DNA from: Deltaproteobacteria bacterium
GTDB taxonomy: Bacteria; Desulfobacterota; Dissulfuribacteria; Dissulfuribacterales; UBA3076
DNA: 6,570 bases
Assembly: GCA_030618205.1 (NCBI GenBank)
Contig: JAUXDR010000061.1
Span: forward strand, 1 to 6,570
Reading direction: 5' to 3'
Shown: positions 5,567 through 6,570 of the stretch, piece by piece
How positions within the stretch are numbered: the first letter of the stretch is position 1
How the letters are laid out: the number at the start of each line of letters is the position of its first letter
Notes under the pieces: model-generated
Told to the model about the DNA's origin: nothing
Database searches by the model: none
What the model saw: the letters and a program-made list of their open reading frames with translations, nothing else
Made by a program: the position numbers and the translations under genes

Positions 5567-6570
5567 ATGTTTGATAATCTGAGTGAGCGCCTGGATTCCG
5601 TATTCAAACGCCTTAAGGGTTATGGAAAGCTTTCAGAGGAGAATATCCAGGAGGGCCTGAGGGAGGTCCGTCTGGCCCTTTTGGAGGCCGACGTAAACTA
5701 CAAAGTCGTAAAGGACTTCATTGCCCGGGTGAAAGAGCGGGCTGTGGGGCAGGAGGTGATGGAAAGCCTGACTCCGGCCCAGCAAGTTGTGAAAATAGTC
5801 CATGAGGAGCTTACAGTCTTACTTGGGGGCCATAATAAGGGGCTCGAACTGGCTGGACGCCAGCCTGCAGTTATACTTCTGGTGGGTCTTCAGGGTTCGG
5901 GTAAGACCACCACTGCTGCAAAACTCGCTCGCTGGCTGAAATCAAAGGGTCGAAAACCCTACCTTGTGCCTGCCGATGTTTACAGGCCCGCGGCCATAAA
6001 GCAGCTACAGATTCTTGGGGACCAGTTAAAAATTGATGTATTTCCTTCGGAGTCGGCCATGTCTCCTGTGGACATAGCTAGACAGGCAGTTGCCAAAGCG
6101 GAAATTGCTCGCCTCGATACGGTTATTATTGATACTGCAGGCCGTTTGCACATAGATGATGCCCTAATGGGGGAACTCAGGGAAATAAATGCCGTGGTGT
6201 CTCCTCAGGAAATTCTGCTTGTGGCAGACGCCATGACCGGACAGGATGCCGTCAATGTAGCTCAAAAATTTGACCAGGAACTTTCTATTACAGGCGTTGT
6301 GCTCACCAAGCTTGAGGGTGACGCCAGAGGCGGCGCGGCCCTTTCAATTCAGGCAGTTACAGGGAAATCCATCAAGCTGGTAGGTGTCGGTGAGAAACTT
6401 GACGCCCTAGAACCTTTCCATCCTGACCGAATAGCCAACCGAATTCTCGGGATGGGGGATGTTCTCAGCCTGATTGAGAAGGCCCAGGATACCATTGACC
6501 AGAAAAAGGCCCTGGAGCTTCAGGACAAGCTTAAAACGGACAGTTTCACTCTGGAGGACTTCAGAGACCA
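5567..6570 (+). CDS. ffh: Signal recognition particle protein Ffh (SRP54), 3' end cut by the window
   Basis: The GTPase subunit of the signal recognition particle, which binds 4.5S RNA and nascent membrane-protein signals and docks with FtsY. The visible frame has 334 full codons and starts MFDNLSERLDSVFKRLKGYG. The N domain covers about 1-95 (ALLEADVNYKVV). The G domain shows G1 GLQGSGKTT (107-115), the G2-region DVYRPAAIKQLQ, G3 DTAGR (189-193), DAMTGQDAVNVA and the closing GVGEKLDALEPFHPDRIANR. The G4 motif reads TKLEGDARGG (247-256), with Glu250 where SRP GTPases normally have Asp (TKxD). The sequence ends at FTLEDFRD, the beginning of the methionine-rich M domain, so RNA- and signal-binding parts are outside. 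The start is set by similarity; only AAGAG, very close to the ATG, serves as a Shine-Dalgarno. The upstream promoter at 5452-5480 suggests expression separate from lon, although no terminator divides them. Confidence 0.97.
   Translation, partial: MFDNLSERLDSVFKRLKGYGKLSEENIQEGLREVRLALLEADVNYKVVKDFIARVKERAVGQEVMESLTPAQQVVKIVHEELTVLLGGHNKGLELAGRQPAVILLVGLQGSGKTTTAAKLARWLKSKGRKPYLVPADVYRPAAIKQLQILGDQLKIDVFPSESAMSPVDIARQAVAKAEIARLDTVIIDTAGRLHIDDALMGELREINAVVSPQEILLVADAMTGQDAVNVAQKFDQELSITGVVLTKLEGDARGGAALSIQAVTGKSIKLVGVGEKLDALEPFHPDRIANRILGMGDVLSLIEKAQDTIDQKKALELQDKLKTDSFTLEDFRD

Overview
This is a housekeeping chromosomal segment, most likely from a member of the Deltaproteobacteria (Desulfobacterota). 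The basis is gene order: rpsF-rpsR-(DUF2232 membrane protein)-rplI-dnaB on one strand, facing away from an hsp20-lon pair that leads into ffh. As I recall, the DUF2232 gene inside the S6/S18/L9 operon and a small heat-shock gene directly before lon are both common arrangements in that group. I cannot assign a genus from the sequence. Base composition looks near-balanced and uniform. I see no mobile element, CRISPR array, tRNA or rRNA.

Minus-strand half (positions 2403 down to 1): a tightly packed ribosomal-protein operon. It starts with rpsF (bS6), whose stop overlaps the start of rpsR (bS18) by 4 bases. A multi-pass DUF2232/YybS-like membrane protein with a TTG start follows, then rplI (bL9), then the first 81 codons of dnaB (replicative helicase), which runs off the left edge. 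A promoter-like sequence sits over the stop codon of the membrane-protein gene and could give rplI-dnaB its own transcription.

Central divergent region (2404-2634, 231 bases, no gene): it holds a back-to-back promoter pair, one for the rpsF operon and one for hsp20-lon. The rpsF leader contains an 11-bp bulged hairpin just upstream of a strong Shine-Dalgarno sequence, in the place where S6:S18 autoregulatory RNA elements are known in other bacteria.

Plus-strand half (2635-6570): hsp20 encodes a small heat-shock holdase and lon a complete 784-residue ATP-dependent protease. They are 23 bases apart and probably co-transcribed. A good sigma-70-type promoter begins 2 bases after the lon stop and should drive ffh, the SRP GTPase, which is cut at the right edge after 334 codons (N and G domains complete, M domain barely begun). 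The region thus combines ribosome assembly, replication, protein quality control and membrane targeting.

I found no convincing undescribed multi-gene system. The observations most worth checking are the glutamate in place of the expected aspartate in the Ffh G4 (guanine-recognition) motif, the structured rpsF leader, and the uncharacterised membrane protein embedded in the ribosomal operon.
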